A DNA stretch of 64,000 nt from Lacticaseibacillus suibinensis (GTDB lineage Bacteria; Bacillota; Bacilli; Lactobacillales; Lactobacillaceae). The notes beneath the pieces are model-generated. The model saw only the letters and a list, made by a program, of their open reading frames with translations, was not told where the DNA came from and searched no databases. A program made the position numbers and the translations under genes. The stretch lies in NCBI RefSeq assembly GCF_003946175.1, contig NZ_RHOK01000008.1:46450-110449 (forward strand). The letters run 5' to 3'. This document shows, piece by piece, positions 62,323-64,000 of this stretch. The stretch's first letter is position 1. Every line of letters starts with the position of its first letter.

Positions 62323-63763
62323 TCGTTATCTCGCTTTACCGCTGCTACTAGCCAGTGCCATGGCCGGGGCGTTTTTGGCGCATGGCAACCAGCCGGCGCA
62401 CCCGGTGTTAGCTGCCACGTCAACTGACGCTACCGCCGCCACGGTCACCATCGAGTACTGGACAGATACCACGAAGATTAGCGCTGAAACTTTCACCGCC
62501 CACATCGGCGATCATGGCACGCGCGCGTATACTTTACCTGCAGGCTACACTTTGGCAGCCGGCCAGCAGGCGACATTGACTTACAACGTCCAACATGCAG
62601 AAACGCTGTATCGTGTTCGGGTTGAAGCAACTGGTGCTACCACACCAACTGACCCCACCCCAGCAACGGTCCCGGCGACGGTGACCTATCTTTACAATGG
62701 CCAAATCGTCAAAACTGACCAATTCAAGGGCCTGGTTGGCGCCAGCGGCAGCTACCAAGTGGCCCTGCCAACCGGCTATCAACTGGCTGCTGGCCAACCC
62801 GCCACTCTTGCCTATACCTTACAGGCCGGCACCAACCAGTTCGTGGTGCAGCTAGCTAAACCTGCCCTTGCGCAGGTGCCAGCGACGATTACTTATTTGT
62901 ACGATGGCCAAATCGTTAAAACCGCTCAGTTTGTCGGCGCGGTGGGCGAAACCGGCCGCTACTCCGTCGCAGTGCCGAATGGCTATCACCTCGCCAGCGG
63001 CCAAGCGAACGCCTTTACGTACACGCTCAGGGCGGGCATGAATGCATTCACAGTGCAGCTCACCAAAACCACCGCTACCGTTCCGGCGGCCATCACTTAC
63101 CTCTACCAGGGTCGCGTGCTCAAAGTCGATTCCTTTATCGGCAGCGTCGGTGAAGCGGGTAGCCGGGTGTTGGTTGCGCCGGAAGGTTACGTGCTCAGCA
63201 GCAATGTCTACCACTATCGCCTCACCGCTGGCATGAATCAGTTTGTTGTCAACCTCACCAAACAGCGCCAGCCGCAAATCACGGTCACCATCGTGGATGA
63301 AACCACCAAGCAGCCCTTGACGGCCATTGCCATCACCGGTGAGGCTGGCAGCCCGATTGCCTTCAACCGCCACGAATTCACGCTGCCTTACCTTCAGCAA
63401 GGCTATCAGGTGACTGATGATGCCACCGCTGACCTAACCGAGTTCCCGAAGCAGTCAGAAAACCTGACCATTGCTGTAAAGAAACCGGCACCGCATGATT
63501 TTTCTCGGCCGCTCCCGAGCTTGATTGCTGAAGCAATTCCGCAACCAACTGGCAAAGCCGTCAAGACGCGCACTGAAACCAGCACCGACGCCCAGCGCGA
63601 CCGACCAATGGTTTACACCCCGTTCAGCCTTGGCGGCACTGGCCACGGCGGTCACGGCGGCGGTGGCGGCGCGGCCGGCAACGACCCTGTCGCCGCCGCC
63701 ATGGTCCTCGCCTCCTACTGGCAAGCTTTATCTGGTGTGATTAACTTTGGCGCCGCTAGCTAG
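62303..63763 (+). CDS. Exported protein with four tandem beta-rich repeats
   Basis: 486 aa. Signal peptide with hydrophobic LALPLLLASAMAGAFLA and likely cleavage after VLAA. Then about 65-70-residue repeats: a diverged first copy (about 45-110) and three clearer ones starting VPATVTYLYNGQIVKTD, VPATITYLYDGQIVKTA and VPAAITYLYQGRVLKVD, each ending with an AGxNxFxVxL strand. A diverged MucBP-like unit follows. The C-terminus is Gly/His-rich (GHGGHGGGGG) with a short hydrophobic end, without LPxTG. GGAAAGGAG precedes ATG 62303. Confidence 0.82.
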   Translation: MTQPKNDRYLALPLLLASAMAGAFLAHGNQPAHPVLAATSTDATAATVTIEYWTDTTKISAETFTAHIGDHGTRAYTLPAGYTLAAGQQATLTYNVQHAETLYRVRVEATGATTPTDPTPATVPATVTYLYNGQIVKTDQFKGLVGASGSYQVALPTGYQLAAGQPATLAYTLQAGTNQFVVQLAKPALAQVPATITYLYDGQIVKTAQFVGAVGETGRYSVAVPNGYHLASGQANAFTYTLRAGMNAFTVQLTKTTATVPAAITYLYQGRVLKVDSFIGSVGEAGSRVLVAPEGYVLSSNVYHYRLTAGMNQFVVNLTKQRQPQITVTIVDETTKQPLTAIAITGEAGSPIAFNRHEFTLPYLQQGYQVTDDATADLTEFPKQSENLTIAVKKPAPHDFSRPLPSLIAEAIPQPTGKAVKTRTETSTDAQRDRPMVYTPFSLGGTGHGGHGGGGGAAGNDPVAAAMVLASYWQALSGVINFGAAS

Positions 63764-63765
63764 AA

Positions 63766-63812
63766 AAGGCTGCGGAGCGTGGCCGCACTTAGCTCTCAAC
63801 CAGTAAGCCTGC
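63766..63812. repeat. Palindromic intergenic repeat, unit D (partial, inverted)
   Basis: AAGGCTGCGGAGCGTGGCCG and CACTTAGCTCTCAACCAGTA match the reverse complement of the tail and right arm of unit A1. Immediately after the exported-protein stop. The rest of 63813-63930 shows no gene. Confidence 0.6.
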
Positions 63813-63937
63813 AAAGAACTGATTTCAATCAAATTAAGAGCCGTTCTTCTCACCTCAATTTTCAAGTCAAGTGCAACGATGATAACGAATTCTTGATAGT
63901 GGTCTAGTCTGTTACGCCATGCATCGGTAGTAATCGC

Positions 63938-64000
63938 ATGGGCGAAGATAGTTCAGAATACGTCTGGGACGATGGTTCAGTGCGGATTGGACTGCTTGAA
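63938..64000 (+). CDS. Possible start of a gene cut by the window edge
   Basis: A frame from ATG 63938 (MGEDSSEYVWDDGSVRIGLL) is open to the end, 21 codons. No strong ribosome-binding site lies upstream and the product is not recognisable. Could be chance. Confidence 0.25.
   Translation, partial: MGEDSSEYVWDDGSVRIGLLE

Overview
The window looks like chromosome from a Gram-positive, moderately GC-rich lactic acid bacterium of the Lactobacillaceae. I infer this from gene content and not from a marker gene. The evidence is LAB-type T-boxes and a lysine riboswitch, strong GGAGG ribosome-binding sites, TTGACA/TATAAT-type promoters, a tannin/gallate decarboxylase (lpd) cluster, an Lsa-type ABC-F gene, and the acetylated diaminopimelate route to lysine. 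No rRNA, tRNA or CRISPR array was seen.

Layout. 1-2.0 kb: sbcD-sbcC nuclease genes, followed by two palindromic repeat units. 2.0-4.6 kb: a HAD phosphatase and a decayed IS200/IS605 element (intact tnpB, broken tnpA). 4.6-10.4 kb: acetyltransferases (one frameshifted), an ABC-F ATPase, a DyP peroxidase, an FMN reductase, and a PadR regulator with its membrane partner. 10.5-16.1 kb: FabK-like oxidoreductase, AIM24-like protein, aldo/keto reductase plus NAD-binding protein, an Lsa-type ABC-F gene behind an attenuator-like leader, and an OsmC protein. 16.1-20.8 kb: a MacB-like ABC transporter with a divergent TetR gene, then a second FMN reductase. 20.8-26.6 kb: Fic-like protein, cold shock protein, gdhA, sstT and scrK. 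26.7-30.2 kb: lpdC-lpdB-lpdD with a LysR regulator. 30.4-36.5 kb: metQ behind a T-box, an M20 peptidase and a heterodimeric ABC exporter. 36.6-44.6 kb: a lysine-riboswitch-controlled dap operon (dapH, dapL, dapA, dapB, patA, asd) with a divergent aspartate kinase. 44.6-49.6 kb: rpiA, a lipoprotein, brnQ behind a T-box, a phosphoesterase and an esterase. 49.6-52.3 kb: an unrecognised two-gene module of visibly lower GC. 52.6-55.1 kb: a NagB-like protein, cysK and a MetA-fold acyltransferase. 55.2-57.9 kb: copY-copB. 58-64 kb: fba, a glutamine-type binding-protein/permease fusion, an Mga-like regulator and a repeat-containing exported protein.

How the genes work together. Amino-acid supply dominates. 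The dap operon and aspartate kinase make diaminopimelate and lysine. cysK with the MetA-fold gene probably makes cysteine from serine. metQ, brnQ, sstT and the binding-protein/permease fusion import amino acids. RNA-level regulation is prominent: two T-boxes, one L-box and one probable antibiotic-responsive attenuator. Accessory material comprises the IS remnant, the two-gene unknown module, the lpd cluster and the copper genes. A family of intergenic palindromes with a CTAGGCTA-like arm occurs at four loci, one of them inside the dap operon.
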